The notes beneath the pieces are model-generated. The model was not told the DNA's origin. It was given only the letters and a program-made list of their open reading frames with translations, and did no database searches. A stretch of DNA of 64,000 nt. Origin: Streptomyces antnestii. Lineage in GTDB: Bacteria; Actinomycetota; Actinomycetes; Streptomycetales; Streptomycetaceae. Shown one piece after another: positions 24,291 through 32,141 of the stretch. The position numbers and the translations under genes were made by a program. The stretch spans positions 186,001-250,000 of the forward strand of contig NZ_RZYA01000004.1 of assembly GCF_004005495.1 (NCBI RefSeq), in the 5' to 3' direction. Position 1 is the first letter of the stretch. Each line of letters begins with the position of its first letter.

Positions 24291-26546
24291 ATGGGGCTCG
24301 CGCTGGCACTGGTAATCGGGATTGATACCTACAAAGATCGTTGGTCCAAGCTCTCTTGCTGTGCGCATGACGCTGACCAGGTTGCGGCAGTTTTAGAGAT
24401 GGAGGAATACGGTTTCAGTGTCACGCTTCTTCAGAATGAGCAGGCTACTAAGACAGATATTCTGCGTTGGCTCATTGACGCAAGAAATTCTGGCGCTGAA
24501 AGAATTCTGTTCTACTTTTCTGGGCATGGAGCTTCCACGGACCTAGGCCACTATCTTGTGACGTACGACAACCGAGATCTTGATGAGGGGGTGGCGCTTC
24601 CCGATATTCTTCGCATCTTGGAGCCCGACGAAGCGCAAGAGTGTCAAGTTTTCGTTCTGCTTGATAGCTGCCACTCTGGTGGTGCAGTGACTGGAGCTGG
24701 CGGGTCTGCTCTTCGCGTGACGGAACTAAAGAACTCGGATGTGCTAGAAGTGGTGCACCGAGTGGAATCGTCTTCGGCAGTGGTGGCAGCCTGTACAGCA
24801 AATCAAGCAGCTTGGGAAGTGAACAACCTCGGGCACGGAATATTCACGTACTACCTCCTGTATGCACTTACCGGTGCAGCAGCTGACCATACGGGAAATG
24901 TGACCGCGCATAGCGTCTATGAGGTGATTTCTCGTGAAATGGCGCAGGGGAATCACGAACACGACCAGTTGCCCGTATTTGGTGGTCGTGTTCACGGAAG
25001 GCTTATTATTGGAGATGGCTTCACTCCCGAGCTCGGGCCACCCCCTCCAGAATCGGAGTATGAGCGTTATGAGGGTGAGGCCCAAGGATTTCTGGATTCT
25101 TACAACAAATTTAAGTCCGCGTTCGACATTAGTAAATGGCGCACAATTGGCCACTATGACTCTTGCCGGCGACTAGAGCATATTGCGAAATGGTTCGACG
25201 AGAAGGATAAGATTCAGGGGCTTTATTCAAGGCTCCGCTATAGGCAAGCCCGTGACACGCTGACGCGCTATCAAACCGAGCTTGGCCTGATTGAGGTTGA
25301 AACGAGAATGAAAGAGGGGGTGGTCTCCAAGCAAATCGGCGCCGGCGGTTTTGGGTCTGTTTGGAAGCTGGAGAGTGCGGATGAGGCGGGCAGGGCTTAC
25401 GCCTATAAGGTCTATCATCCACACGAGCTGCATGATCGAGAGAAGGTGAAGCGTTTTAAGAACGGCTATGATGCGATGCAGCTATTGGCTCACCCGCGAA
25501 TCGTCAAAGTGCATCGCTACAGCGACTGCCCAACTGGATTCGTGATGGATTATGTGGACGGCAGCAATCTTCGAGAACTGCAGCCGGGAACATTTCTTCA
25601 CCCCGCAGAAATAGTTGCCATCTTGTTGAAATCTGCAGAGGCAATCGAGCATGCGCATGCACATGGTGTGATTCATCGCGACATCAAGCCCGAAAATATT
25701 GTGTGCAATTATAGTGACGATGGGGAATACCTCCCATATCTCACAGACTTTGACCTGGCTTGGTTTAGTACGCAAACGCAGAGGGCGACAAAAAGCGCAA
25801 TGGGGGTCGTCTACTATGCAGCTCCCGAGCAATACATTTCATTCGATCCAAAGGCTGCCTATAGCAGGGAACCAACGCTGGACGTATTCTCATTCGGCCA
25901 GTTGCTCGCATTCTGCTTTGTGAATCGTGACCCCGACCCACTCAATGTGGCGGGAAACGCCGAGAAGCTTGGTGATTCGGTTAAGGGTTCCTGCTCGAAC
26001 GAGACGTCTTCTAAGCTGATCGGCCTGTACGAGGATTGCGTCCAGTTCAACCCGCGTGAGCGAGTTCAAGGTTTTCCCGAGATAGTAGGCCGTTTGGGGG
26101 AAATCTACAATGAACTTCAGCATACTGAGCTAGACGCTCGCATCACCACTGCGCAGTACGCAAAGGAGCTTGCTTTTCAGATCACTCGAAAGGCGCAGAG
26201 GCAGGATGAAGCAACCTCTTTTCTCAGCGCTTCGGGGGCCTGGGAAGTTTCGGTTGAGTGGCGAGAAAAGTTGGCTGGCAGGGAGTTCCGCCCTTTGCTG
26301 GTCATGCGCCTGGCGCCCACCCGACGTGTGTCGCTGGAGAACGTGTCCAACGATAGAATGAGGCGGATATTGAATAGAAGAGTGGATCAAGCCCTACAGT
26401 CGCACAGGAATAAGGCTGCCCGTCATCCAGGGCAACGGGGAGCTTTCGAGGTATTCGTTGAGTGGTTTCCCTCGCGTATGGTTCGGGCGGATGTCCTGGA
26501 GCTTGCTGATGTGCTTCGAGGGGTCTTCTCGGCTCTCGAACAGTAG
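24291..26546 (+). CDS. Caspase-like peptidase (C14) fused to a Ser/Thr protein kinase
   Basis: A 751-residue cytoplasmic protein. Residues 1-240 are a caspase-fold peptidase: ALVIGIDTYKD start, catalytic His79 in FYFSGHGAS and Cys127 in LLDSCHSGG. Residues 255-340 are a charged helical linker. Residues 345-650 are a kinase: QIGAGGFGSVWKL glycine loop, Lys373 in AYKVYHP, HRDIKPENIV (462-471), DFDLAW in place of DFG, and APEQY. The last 100 residues are a separate domain with EVSVEWREK and AFEVFVEWFP strands. ATG 24291 has an excellent ribosome site. GC content and third-position G/C are far below all neighbours, so it was probably acquired from outside Streptomyces. Bacterial caspase-like and kinase proteins often act in phage defence or regulated death; that role is inferred. 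Confidence 0.9.
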   Translation: MGLALALVIGIDTYKDRWSKLSCCAHDADQVAAVLEMEEYGFSVTLLQNEQATKTDILRWLIDARNSGAERILFYFSGHGASTDLGHYLVTYDNRDLDEGVALPDILRILEPDEAQECQVFVLLDSCHSGGAVTGAGGSALRVTELKNSDVLEVVHRVESSSAVVAACTANQAAWEVNNLGHGIFTYYLLYALTGAAADHTGNVTAHSVYEVISREMAQGNHEHDQLPVFGGRVHGRLIIGDGFTPELGPPPPESEYERYEGEAQGFLDSYNKFKSAFDISKWRTIGHYDSCRRLEHIAKWFDEKDKIQGLYSRLRYRQARDTLTRYQTELGLIEVETRMKEGVVSKQIGAGGFGSVWKLESADEAGRAYAYKVYHPHELHDREKVKRFKNGYDAMQLLAHPRIVKVHRYSDCPTGFVMDYVDGSNLRELQPGTFLHPAEIVAILLKSAEAIEHAHAHGVIHRDIKPENIVCNYSDDGEYLPYLTDFDLAWFSTQTQRATKSAMGVVYYAAPEQYISFDPKAAYSREPTLDVFSFGQLLAFCFVNRDPDPLNVAGNAEKLGDSVKGSCSNETSSKLIGLYEDCVQFNPRERVQGFPEIVGRLGEIYNELQHTELDARITTAQYAKELAFQITRKAQRQDEATSFLSASGAWEVSVEWREKLAGREFRPLLVMRLAPTRRVSLENVSNDRMRRILNRRVDQALQSHRNKAARHPGQRGAFEVFVEWFPSRMVRADVLELADVLRGVFSALEQ

Positions 26547-26578
26547 AGCTGCTTCGACAAATAGGTCGGCGGAGCAGC

Positions 26579-26687
26579 TTTGGGGCGAGTGATCATGGCC
26601 CCTTAAGCTTCCAGCGAGTCGGGCAGTCTGTGAGGCTGCCCGGTAGGGCACGACGTTGGAGCCATGATCTTAGAGGCTCGCCCCAAA
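26579..26687. repeat. MITE-like element with imperfect terminal inverted repeats
   Basis: TTTGGGGCGAG (26579-26589) plus TGATCATGGC (26590-26599) at the left are mirrored by GCCATGATCT (26661-26670), a 6-base insertion, then CTCGCCCCAAA (26677-26687). The outer arms are perfect over 11 bases. A GGGCAG/CTGCCC hairpin lies inside. No coding capacity. It begins 33 bases after the fusion gene stop and could also act as a terminator. Confidence 0.65.
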
Positions 26688-27157
26688 GTGGCTGCCTAAA
26701 GCCGTGGAGCCGATCGCCCCAGCCACGAGGGTGTCTCCCGCTTTATGCCCGTAGCCGCCGAGCGCGCCGCCGGGAGCGGCCAGCTGGGGCGGAGACAGGA
26801 GGCGGGGCGCGCCCGCGCTGTGGGCGGGTCTTGATGAAGTAGGGAAAGTTCTATCGCGCGGGCGTCGGCGCTTGCCGTCATGGCTCCCCGGGTCCCGCAG
26901 TTGGTGGTGACGTCCAGTGACCGCGAGCGTTGACATCTCATGCGAGACGCCAACTCCTTTGCGGCAACGGTGTTTTCAGGACCGCCGTGACCACTGTGCA
27001 TCCGGCAGGCCTCCACGCGCCTGAGCATGTGATCATCCGCAATCAAGATCCACTTTCGCAAAAGACCACTAGATCGAATACTGAGCGGCCAACGCGATCC
27101 GGCCCGGCCGGCCGCGATGTGGAGCCGGATGGTGGCTGTTTATCGGTGGCCAGATGT

Positions 27158-27179
27158 TGATCACACCAATGGGTGATCA
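27158..27179. promoter_or_regulatory. Small palindrome upstream of the EF-hand gene
   Basis: TGATCAC (27158-27164) and GTGATCA (27173-27179) form a perfect inverted repeat with an 8-base spacer, about 86 bases before the EF-hand start. It may be an operator. A related GTGATCATC occurs at about 27026. Confidence 0.4.
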
Positions 27180-27264
27180 TGAAGCGAAGCCCCCGTCTCC
27201 TGCGCGAGGACCACGAAGGATGAGCGCGACCGGCGCGACATCAATGCACAAAGGGGAATCTGGC

Positions 27265-27813
27265 ATGACCACAGCGGTGAACGACCCGATCAGCAAGAAG
27301 CACGGGCTCGTCTTCGACACCCTCGACGCCGACAAGGACGGGTACCTCGCCTGGACGGACTACGAGGCCCTGATCGGCCGCTTCATCACGGCCTACAGCC
27401 TGACCAAGGACGACCGACGCGTCCAGAGCCTGAAGGTCGTCTTCCAGATGCAGTGGTCGGAATTGCGGCGCCACGCAGACGCCTCCGGCGATCGCCTCGA
27501 CCGCGAGCAGTACGTGACGGCTTCGCGGCAGGTCAGCAACGACACCAGCCGGTTCAACGTCGCGGACAGCCACGCCCACGCAGTGTTCGACGTCATCGAC
27601 ACCGATGGGGACAACGAGATCAGCCAGGACGAGTTCACCCGCTACCTCAAGGACGTGTGGCAGGTGACCGCCCCTGCCATGGAGACCTTCGTGAGGATCG
27701 ACACGGATGGGGACGGCGCCATCTCCAGGCAGGAGTTCATCCGGACGGTCCAGGAGTACCACTACTCCGAGGACCCTGACGCTCCGGGATCCTTGCTCTA
27801 CGGTCGCGTCTAG
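27265..27813 (+). CDS. EF-hand calcium-binding protein (calerythrin/CabC-like)
   Basis: A 182-residue soluble protein with at least three EF-hand loops of DxDxDG type: DTLDADKDGYLAWTDYE near residue 17, DVIDTDGDNEISQDEF near 109 and RIDTDGDGAISRQEF near 143. A fourth, degenerate loop lies in between (HADASGDRLDREQY). This matches calerythrin-like sarcoplasmic-type proteins found in streptomycetes, which buffer or sense Ca2+ and can affect spore and aerial growth. ATG 27265 has AAAGGGGA 7 bases upstream. A strong terminator follows 15 bases after the stop. It is the last gene before the interrupted kinase operon. Confidence 0.9.
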   Translation: MTTAVNDPISKKHGLVFDTLDADKDGYLAWTDYEALIGRFITAYSLTKDDRRVQSLKVVFQMQWSELRRHADASGDRLDREQYVTASRQVSNDTSRFNVADSHAHAVFDVIDTDGDNEISQDEFTRYLKDVWQVTAPAMETFVRIDTDGDGAISRQEFIRTVQEYHYSEDPDAPGSLLYGRV

Positions 27814-27828
27814 GACCGGACCGCGGCC

Positions 27829-27861
27829 AGGCCCCGGCGTCACGACCAGACGCCGGGGCCT
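27829..27861 (+). terminator. Strong hairpin terminator after the EF-hand gene
   Basis: A 12-bp perfect stem, AGGCCCCGGCGT (27829-27840) with ACGCCGGGGCCT (27850-27861), and a 9-base loop. It lies between the EF-hand gene and the convergent histidine kinase, so it can serve both. Confidence 0.85.
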
Positions 27862-27930
27862 AGCAGTAGCGACCCCCATGGGGGGCAGCATTCACGGGGG
27901 CAGGGCCGTGCCGGCGCCGGACCCCCTGTC

Positions 27931-29187
27931 TCACCCCGCGCGTTCCCGCTCCCGTACCCCGTCCGGGTCCGCGCCGCTCGGCGGGGCCGGTAGGACCGGT
28001 AGCTCGGCCGTCACCGTGAAGCCGCGTGGGGCGGGGCCCGCCTCCAGGGAGCCGCCCGCCGCGGCGAGTCGTTCGGTCAGGCCGCGCAGGCCCGTGCCGC
28101 CGATGCCCGGCTCCGGCGGGTCGGCGGCGGCGCCGCGCCCGTTGTCGTGGACCCGGAGCCGGACCCGCTCCGGGCCCCCGTCCACCGAGATCTCGCAGCG
28201 CGCCGCCCCACTGTGGCGCACCACGTTCGTGACCGCCTCCCGCACCACCCAGCCGAGCAGCGCCTCCGTCTGTGCGGCGAGCGGCGGGCCCGACTGCCGT
28301 ACGACGGGCTCGATCCCGGCCGCCGTGAGCGCCGAGCGGGCCCGGTCGAGTTCCGTGGTGAGGCTGCCCTCCCGGTAGCCGGTGACGGCCTCACGGATCT
28401 CGGTGAGCGCCTGCCGGCCCACGGACTCGATGTCGGAGACCTGGGTGAGCGCCGCGTCGAGGTCGCGGTGCGCGAGCCGGCGGGCCGCCTCCGACTTCAC
28501 CACGATCACGGAGAGCGTGTGCCCGAGCAGGTCGTGCAGGTCCCGGGAGAACCGCAGCCGCTCCTTCTCCACCGCCCGATGCGCCAACTCCTCGCGTGCC
28601 GCGCGCAGTTCGCTCACCGCCTCGGACAGGGAGAGGATCGCGGCGGTCACCATCGTCGACAGGAACGTGCCGTACGCGATGTTGACCGCGTCCCAGCCCA
28701 TGCCCTCCTTGAACGTGGCGACGCTCCCGGCGAAAACGCTCAGGCCGAGCCCGGCCAGGCCGAGGCGGCGACTCCTCAGGACCGAGCCCGCCGCGAGGCC
28801 GAACAGCGGGAAGAACACCAGCCAGCTGCCGCCGTAACCGATGGCGAGACCGCAGGTGAGGACGCCCATGGCGGTCAGCGCCAGGATCGTGGAGCGGGCC
28901 TCGCGCCGCCGCTTGTCGAACGCGCGGAACACGACCGCGATGTAGAGGGAGTTGAAGGCGAGCAGGCCGATGCCGCCGACCCACGGGTTGGCCGTCTTGC
29001 CCTGGAGGAGGTTCGAGAACGCGCCGAGCCCCATCAGGAGCCAGGGCAGCAGCGTGAATCCGCTGCGCGGCGGCCCCATGTCCTCCACTGTCCGGCCCGG
29101 CCTGCACGCGTCCCGGTCGGCCTTCCGCCGCGCGCGGGCGTCCCGCAGCTCACTGATCCGGCGGCCGGCCCGGCGCATCCAGGACAT
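27931..29187 (-). CDS. HisKA_3-type sensor histidine kinase
   Basis: A 418-residue membrane kinase. About six hydrophobic segments span residues 42-190, then a dimerisation/phospho-acceptor region with His218 in RFSRDLHDLLGHTLSV, then an ATPase domain with REAVTNVVRHSGA (N box) and DNGRGA and GTGLRGLTERL (G boxes). It belongs to the DesK/NarX-like family, whose partners are NarL-type regulators. It follows the ABC permease by 19 bases on the same strand, the usual order ATPase-permease-kinase-regulator. The expected regulator is not downstream: the EF-hand gene converges instead, and the matching regulator is at 17839-18471. Confidence 0.9.
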   Translation of the reverse strand: MSWMRRAGRRISELRDARARRKADRDACRPGRTVEDMGPPRSGFTLLPWLLMGLGAFSNLLQGKTANPWVGGIGLLAFNSLYIAVVFRAFDKRRREARSTILALTAMGVLTCGLAIGYGGSWLVFFPLFGLAAGSVLRSRRLGLAGLGLSVFAGSVATFKEGMGWDAVNIAYGTFLSTMVTAAILSLSEAVSELRAAREELAHRAVEKERLRFSRDLHDLLGHTLSVIVVKSEAARRLAHRDLDAALTQVSDIESVGRQALTEIREAVTGYREGSLTTELDRARSALTAAGIEPVVRQSGPPLAAQTEALLGWVVREAVTNVVRHSGAARCEISVDGGPERVRLRVHDNGRGAAADPPEPGIGGTGLRGLTERLAAAGGSLEAGPAPRGFTVTAELPVLPAPPSGADPDGVRERERAG

Positions 29188-29206
29188 GACGTTCCCCGCT
29201 CCCCGT

Positions 29207-29923
29207 TCAGACGGTCCGGGCGGACCTGCGGTACGACACCACAGCGTACGAGCCGAAGGCCAGCAGCCAGGCGGCGAGCACGGCGACCGCGGCGGGCGCC
29301 GGAGCGTGTCCCTCGGCGACGGCCGTGCCGAGCTGCGCGAACCGGTTCGTCGGCGTGTACGACGACACGGACCGCAGCCAGCCGGGGAACAGGGTGATCG
29401 GGAACCACAGGCCGCCGAGGACCGCGAGGCCCAGGTTGCACACCATGTTCGCGACGCCCGTGGTCTGCGCGGTCAGCCGGTAGCCGTTGCCGAGCCCGAG
29501 CAGCGTGAAGGGGATCGAGCCGAGCCACAGCAGGACGGCGATGGCGGCCCACTGCCACACGTCCAGGCGCACCCCGTTGACCAGGCCGCCGGCAAGGAGC
29601 ACCGCGGCGATCGACGGCAGCACCGTCACCGACCCGGTCAGCGCCCGCCCCGTCACCACCTGACGCGGAGTCATCGGGGTGACCCGCAGCTGCCGCAGCC
29701 ACCCGATCGTCTTGTCCTCGGCGACCCCGCCGCCGGTGTTCAGGGCCGAGCCCACCGCGCCGTACGCGGCCATGCCGACCATGGAGACCGTCTTCCACGC
29801 GGGGTCGTTCTCGCCCAGGTTGGTGAACAGCAGGTACATCATCACCGGCATCCCGACACCGAAGATCACGAACCCGTGGTCGCGCAGGGTCCTGCGCACT
29901 TCGAGCCTCAGGTAGTCGATCAT
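29207..29923 (-). CDS. ABC-2-type transporter permease
   Basis: A 238-residue membrane protein with six predicted helices. It begins MIDYLRLEVRRTLRDHGFVIFGVGMPVMMYLL and carries the ABC-2 signature region GLWFPITLFPGWLRSVSSYTPTNRFAQL. Its start overlaps the ATPase stop by 4 bases. With the ATPase it should form a small exporter, of the type that detoxifies peptides or lipids sensed by the adjacent kinase, as in bacitracin- or daunorubicin-type modules. The substrate is unknown. Confidence 0.88.
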   Translation of the reverse strand: MIDYLRLEVRRTLRDHGFVIFGVGMPVMMYLLFTNLGENDPAWKTVSMVGMAAYGAVGSALNTGGGVAEDKTIGWLRQLRVTPMTPRQVVTGRALTGSVTVLPSIAAVLLAGGLVNGVRLDVWQWAAIAVLLWLGSIPFTLLGLGNGYRLTAQTTGVANMVCNLGLAVLGGLWFPITLFPGWLRSVSSYTPTNRFAQLGTAVAEGHAPAPAAVAVLAAWLLAFGSYAVVSYRRSARTV

Positions 29924-30942
29924 CGAACCGTCTCCAGATCCGTGTCGGAAGCGCCGGAAGCGCCGGAAGCGCCGGGAGTACCGGGAGTACCGGGAGTACC
30001 GGAAGCGCCGGGGGAGCTGCTTTCGGAAACGCTGTCAGATGCGCTGGTCAGCGCCATGAACGCGTCGTCGAGCGAGGCCGGGGCGACCTCCAGGCCCCGG
30101 ATCGCGCCCAGCTCGGCGAGCGCGATCACCGTCGCGTCCGAGTCGTCCGTACGCAGCCTGGCCCGGTCCCCGCGGACCTCGACCGCGGTCACACCGGGCA
30201 GCAGCGAGAGCCCCTCCGTGCCGCGCCCGGCCAGGTCGAACGCGACGAGGCTGCCGCCCGCGGCCCGCTTCAGCTCCTCGCCGCTGCCGTCGGCGACGAT
30301 CCGGCCGTGGTCGATCACGACGATCCGGTCGGCGTGGGCGTCGGCCTCCTCCAGGTAGTGCGTGGAGAACAGCACCGTGTGACCGCGCCGCGCGTACGCC
30401 CGCATCGACGCCCAGAACGCGTGCCGCGCCTCCACGTCCAGGGCCGCCGTCGGCTCGTCGAGCACGAGCAGGGCGGGGTTGCCCGCCAGGGCCACCGCGA
30501 AGCGGACCCGCTGGGTCTGGCCCCCGGACAGCTTGTCGACGCGCCGCCCGGCGAGCTCCTCGATCCCGGCGAGCGCCAGCGCCTCGCCGACCGGCATCGG
30601 CGCCGGGTAGCGGCCCGCCACGAAGGAGACCAGTTCGCGGACCGTGACCCGGGGGACCGCGCGGCCCTCCTGGAGCATCGCGCCGACGCGTCCGGCGCGC
30701 ACGCTCTGCGCCACGGACGTGCCGAACAGCGATACCGAGCCCTCGTCGGGCTCGTCCAGGCCCAGCAGAAGGGCGATCGTGGAGGACTTGCCCGCGCCGT
30801 TGCGGCCGAGCAGGGCGACGGTCTCGCCGCGCCTGATCTCCAGATCGACCCCGTTCACGGCGCGTACCGCGCCGAACGTCTTGACCGCCCCCGTGAAGGA
30901 CACGGCGACCGGTGGTGCCGGTGTCCCGTCTGTCTTCGTCAT
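29920..30942 (-). CDS. ABC transporter ATP-binding protein
   Basis: About 340 residues. Walker A is LLGRNGAGKSSTIALL, the signature is KLSGGQTQRVRFAVAL, Walker B is LLVLDEPTAALD, and the H-loop is STHYLEEAD. An extra C-terminal region ends in a repeated Gly-Ala-Ser/Gly-Thr-Pro tail encoded by 9-bp repeats. ATG 30942 (MTKTDGTP) is preferred to the longer frame opening at 31077, because that upstream start lies inside an operator and adds 45 atypical residues. The transcript may be leaderless or nearly so. It is the first gene of the ATPase-permease-kinase operon. Confidence 0.88.
   Translation of the reverse strand: MTKTDGTPAPPVAVSFTGAVKTFGAVRAVNGVDLEIRRGETVALLGRNGAGKSSTIALLLGLDEPDEGSVSLFGTSVAQSVRAGRVGAMLQEGRAVPRVTVRELVSFVAGRYPAPMPVGEALALAGIEELAGRRVDKLSGGQTQRVRFAVALAGNPALLVLDEPTAALDVEARHAFWASMRAYARRGHTVLFSTHYLEEADAHADRIVVIDHGRIVADGSGEELKRAAGGSLVAFDLAGRGTEGLSLLPGVTAVEVRGDRARLRTDDSDATVIALAELGAIRGLEVAPASLDDAFMALTSASDSVSESSSPGASGTPGTPGTPGASGASGASDTDLETVR
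29947..30009 (-). repeat. Nine-bp coding repeats in the ATPase C-terminus
   Basis: Three GGAAGCGCC units, three GGGAGTACC units and one more GGAAGCGCC (plus-strand reading) run in phase from 29947 to 30009. They encode alternating GAS and GTP triplets at the C-terminus of the ATPase. They are prone to slippage without frameshift. Confidence 0.85.
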
Positions 30943-31068
30943 GACGACGACACTACGGACGGGGGCCGGTGCGGCGGCAGAGAATTGTGTACGCGGCCGG
31001 GCAGTACAAATGTCACGGCCGCCGGCTTCGGTCCCGTTCCGGTTCCGCTCCGGAACTCGTACGAGAGA

Positions 31069-31087
31069 ATCTGACATGCCGTCAGGA
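31069..31087. promoter_or_regulatory. Third copy of the ATCTGAC-N5-GTCAG operator
   Basis: ATCTGAC (31069-31075) and GTCAGGA (31081-31087) with a 5-base spacer match the perfect sites at 7126 and 14934 except for the last two bases. It lies just upstream of the candidate -35 TTCCCA (31091-31096) of the MaoC operon. Confidence 0.55.
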
Positions 31088-31113
31088 GTCTTCCCAACTG
31101 CCGTGGTCTTGGC

Positions 31114-31119
31114 TATACA
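31114..31119 (+). promoter_or_regulatory. -10 box of the MaoC-ADH-SDR operon
   Basis: TATACA at 31114-31119 lies 17 bases from TTCCCA at 31091-31096, predicting a start near 31126 and a 160-base leader. This is the best promoter-like match in the 344-base gap between the ATPase start and the MaoC start. Confidence 0.45.
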
Positions 31120-31133
31120 TGGGATCGCCGGAC

Positions 31134-31147
31134 TGGAACGCGTTCTA
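31134..31147. promoter_or_regulatory. KstR-type operator of the MaoC-ADH-SDR operon
   Basis: TGGAACGCGTTCTA is a perfect TNNAACNNGTTNNA match and sits just after the predicted transcript start, where a bound repressor would block transcription. With 7145-7158 this is the second such site in the window, and both precede fatty-acyl/steroid-type enzymes. Confidence 0.65.
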
Positions 31148-31286
31148 GAACGGGGCGGGCGCCTGACGCGTCACCCGTGTGCACCCGTGTTCGCCCGTGC
31201 TCCACCCGGCCCTGCAACGACCTCGGTGCGACCGACGGTGCGGACGGCCGCACCGAGGTCTTCCCCGCACAAGGAGTCTGTGTCTG

Positions 31287-32141
31287 ATGCCGATCGACGC
31301 CGCCAAGGCCGTAGCTGCCGAACCCCGGTCCGCCGAGATCACCTGGGACCACAAGGACATCCAGCTCTACCACCTGGGCCTCGGAGCGGGCACCCCCGCC
31401 ACCGACCCCGACGAGCTGCGCTACACCCTGGAGTCGAAGCTCCACGTCCTGCCCAGCTTCGCCACCGTCGCGGGCGCCGGCATGGGCGTCGTCGGCGGCC
31501 TCTCCGCACCGGGCATCGACGTCAATCTCGCCCACGTCCTGCACGGCGGCCAGACCGTCCAACTGCACCGCCCCATCCCCGTCAAGGGCAGCGCCACCTC
31601 CACCTCCCGCGTCGCCGCCGTCTACGACAAGGGCAAGGCCGCCATCCTCGTCCTGCGCACCGAAGTCGCCGATGCCGACGGCCCGTTGTGGACCGCCGAC
31701 GCCCAGATCTTCGTCCGCGGCGAGGGCGGCTTCGGCGGCGACCGCGGACCCTCCACCCGCGTCGAGGCACCCACCGGCGACCCGGACAAGACCGTCGACC
31801 GCACCATCCGGGAGGACCAGGCCCTCCTCTACCGCCTCTCCGGCGACTGGAACCCCCTGCACGCCGACCCGGAGTTCGCCAAGCTCGCCGGCTTCGACCG
31901 GCCCATCCTGCACGGCCTGTGCTCGTACGGCATCACGCTCAAGGCCGTCGTCGACACGCTCCTCGACGGCGACGTGTCCCGCGTGCGCTCGTACGCGACC
32001 CGGTTCGCCGGCGTCGTCTACCCGGGCGAGACCCTGCGGATCCGCATGTGGCGCACCGAGGGCCGGATCCAGGTCACGGTCACGGCCGTCGAGCGCGACG
32101 AGGCACCCGTACTCGCCGACACCATCGTCGAACACGCCTGA
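31287..32141 (+). CDS. MaoC-family (hot-dog) enoyl-CoA hydratase, Hsd4B-like
   Basis: A 284-residue double hot-dog hydratase. The N-terminal half is a catalytically silent hot-dog fold (YTLESKLHVLPSFATVAGAG). The C-terminal half has the hydratase-2 motif with Asp187, Asn189 and His192 in YRLSGDWNPLHADPEFA, then FDRPILHGLCSYG. Length and layout match the (R)-specific hydratase of peroxisomal 17-beta-HSD type 4 and mycobacterial Hsd4B, which hydrates trans-2-enoyl-CoA in sterol side-chain beta-oxidation. ATG 31287 follows AAGGAG (31271). It is first in an operon with an alcohol dehydrogenase and an SDR, and a KstR-type operator lies upstream. Confidence 0.88.
   Translation: MPIDAAKAVAAEPRSAEITWDHKDIQLYHLGLGAGTPATDPDELRYTLESKLHVLPSFATVAGAGMGVVGGLSAPGIDVNLAHVLHGGQTVQLHRPIPVKGSATSTSRVAAVYDKGKAAILVLRTEVADADGPLWTADAQIFVRGEGGFGGDRGPSTRVEAPTGDPDKTVDRTIREDQALLYRLSGDWNPLHADPEFAKLAGFDRPILHGLCSYGITLKAVVDTLLDGDVSRVRSYATRFAGVVYPGETLRIRMWRTEGRIQVTVTAVERDEAPVLADTIVEHA

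Larger units (their letters stand above)
26547..27264. other. 718-base noncoding stretch
   Basis: It contains a 109-bp inverted-repeat element (26579-26687), then about 450 bases with no convincing gene on either strand, then a small palindrome (27158-27179) ahead of the EF-hand gene. Short frames here lack ribosome sites and family features. The composition is intermediate between the AT-rich fusion gene and normal flanks, as expected for decayed mobile DNA. Confidence 0.5.

Noticed and set aside
26670..27061. Transposase remnant on the minus strand after the fusion gene
   Set aside because: The short frames read as low-complexity Ala/Pro/Arg sequence without DDE or DEDD motifs. Only the 109-bp inverted repeat could be supported.
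18472..27930. Integrative element with tRNA attachment site and integrase
   Set aside because: No tRNA gene, integrase, excisionase or replication gene is visible at either edge. It is better described as an accessory insertion of unknown mechanism.
30943..31077. 45-residue N-terminal extension of the ABC ATPase
   Set aside because: The longer start lies inside an operator-like inverted repeat and adds atypical residues. The start at 30942 gives a normal ATPase N-terminus.
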